From Microbacteriaceae bacterium (GTDB taxonomy: Bacteria; Actinomycetota; Actinomycetes; Actinomycetales; Microbacteriaceae), in assembly GCA_022701925.1 (NCBI GenBank), contig JAKONM010000338.1, forward strand, positions 1 to 6,589: DNA of 6,589 nt. Direction: 5' to 3'. A model generated the notes under the pieces. The model was not told the DNA's origin, made no database searches, and saw only the letters and a list, made by a program, of their open reading frames with translations. The translations under genes were made by a program, and so were the position numbers. Shown piece after piece: positions 6,035 through 6,589 of the stretch; position 1 is the first letter of the stretch, and each line of letters begins with the position of its first letter.

Positions 6035-6589
6035 TGCGCCGGGCGACGATCGGAGACGTGGCCGCTGCTGCGGGCGTCTCGGTCGCCACCGTGTCGAAGG
6101 CGGTCAACGGCCGGTACGGCGTGGCCGCCGCCACGGCAGCGCGCGTGCTGCAGGAGGCGGAGCGGCTGGGGTACGAGTCCAGCCTGGGCGCCAGCAGCAT
6201 GCGGTCGGGCCGCACCGGGGTGGTCGGCGTCTTCGTGGCCGCGTTCGAGCCGTGGGCCACCGAGGTGCTGAAGGGCGTCGGCGTGGCGCTGCAGGGCAGC
6301 GGCTACGACGTGCTCGCCTACTGCGGCTCGCGAGGGACCGACCACCACGGCTGGGAGCGGCGCTCGCTGTCGCGGCTCAGCGGCACGCTGGTCGACGCGG
6401 CGATCGTGGTCGCGCCGAGCACGATCGACCTGGTCGCATCCGTCCCGGTCGTCGCGATCGACCCGCACACGGGACCCGCCGGCCTGCCGACGGTGGAGTC
6501 GGACAGCTTCGGCGGTGCGCGCCTGGCGGTGCGGCACCTGATCGAGCTGGGGCACCGCCGCATCGGCTTCGTGGCCGGGCGGCCCGACC
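6034..6589 (+). CDS. LacI/GalR-family transcriptional repressor, N-terminal 185 residues (cut by window edge)
   Basis: The divergent regulator of the sugar operon. The helix-turn-helix covers residues 5-26: TIGDVAAAAGVSVATVSKAVNG is the LacI-family signature. The hinge follows, with GASSMRSGRTGVVGV at 52-66; Met56 occupies the place where LacI has the minor-groove leucine. The periplasmic-binding-protein-like effector domain begins around 62 and includes GWERRSLSRLSGTLVDAAIVV (about 107-127), IELGHRRIGFVAGRPD (170-185) and then the edge. Loss of DNA binding when a sugar occupies this domain is the family's usual mechanism; the inducer here is inferred to be the imported sugar or its product. 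Start: ATG at 6034 is chosen from its position after a -10 element; GTG at 6031 would add one residue. Gene order and the VATVSK-NGRYGVA pattern resemble BxlR-type regulators of Streptomyces, recalled and not searched. Confidence 0.92.
   Translation, partial: MRRATIGDVAAAAGVSVATVSKAVNGRYGVAAATAARVLQEAERLGYESSLGASSMRSGRTGVVGVFVAAFEPWATEVLKGVGVALQGSGYDVLAYCGSRGTDHHGWERRSLSRLSGTLVDAAIVVAPSTIDLVASVPVVAIDPHTGPAGLPTVESDSFGGARLAVRHLIELGHRRIGFVAGRPD

Noticed and set aside
5989..6555. 188-codon minus-strand frame antisense to the regulator gene
   Set aside because: It would end inside the operator, has no motifs, and conflicts with a textbook LacI helix-turn-helix on the plus strand.
1..6589. Mobile element, CRISPR, tRNA/rRNA or defence system
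   Set aside because: No terminal repeats, transposase, integrase, direct-repeat array or structural RNA was seen; the base composition is even throughout and the genes form an ordinary sugar-use locus.

Overview
The window comes from a very GC-rich chromosome with strong G/C bias at third codon positions, GTG as a possible start codon, actinobacterial-looking promoters, and a sugar ABC transporter with no ATPase gene beside it. All of this fits an actinobacterium. Micrococcales or a Streptomyces-like lineage is plausible, but the genus cannot be named from the sequence.

Layout, left to right: (1) positions 1-180, minus strand: the first 60 codons of a zinc-dependent, medium-chain alcohol dehydrogenase, cut by the window edge. 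(2) 181-353: an intergenic region with a 24-nt imperfect palindrome, a 16-codon leader ORF that overlaps the dehydrogenase start, and two abutting hairpins just after the stop of the next gene. (3) 354-5882, minus strand: four tightly packed genes, transcribed in the order solute-binding lipoprotein, MalF-type permease, MalG-type permease, cytoplasmic glycoside hydrolase family 3 (GH3). Junctions are 11 bp, a 1-bp overlap, and a 4-bp overlap or 2-bp gap. (4) 5883-6033: a divergent control region with a near-perfect 24-bp operator and promoters facing both ways. (5) 6034-6589, plus strand: the first 185 codons of a LacI/GalR-family repressor, cut by the window edge.

Working model: the lipoprotein captures a short beta-linked oligosaccharide outside the cell. 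The two permeases import it, powered by an ATPase encoded elsewhere (MsiK-type proteins do this in actinobacteria). The GH3 enzyme, which has no signal peptide, hydrolyses it in the cytoplasm, and the divergent LacI-type protein senses the sugar and controls both itself and the operon. Gene order and GH3 subtype match the Streptomyces bxlR-bxlEFGA (xylobiose/beta-xylosidase) arrangement, so xylo-oligosaccharides are the leading substrate guess; cellobiose-type beta-glucosides are the main alternative.

No clearly novel system is visible. The points worth a second look are regulatory: one operator overlapping both divergent promoter regions, a probably leaderless regulator mRNA, and the leader ORF and palindrome in front of the dehydrogenase.
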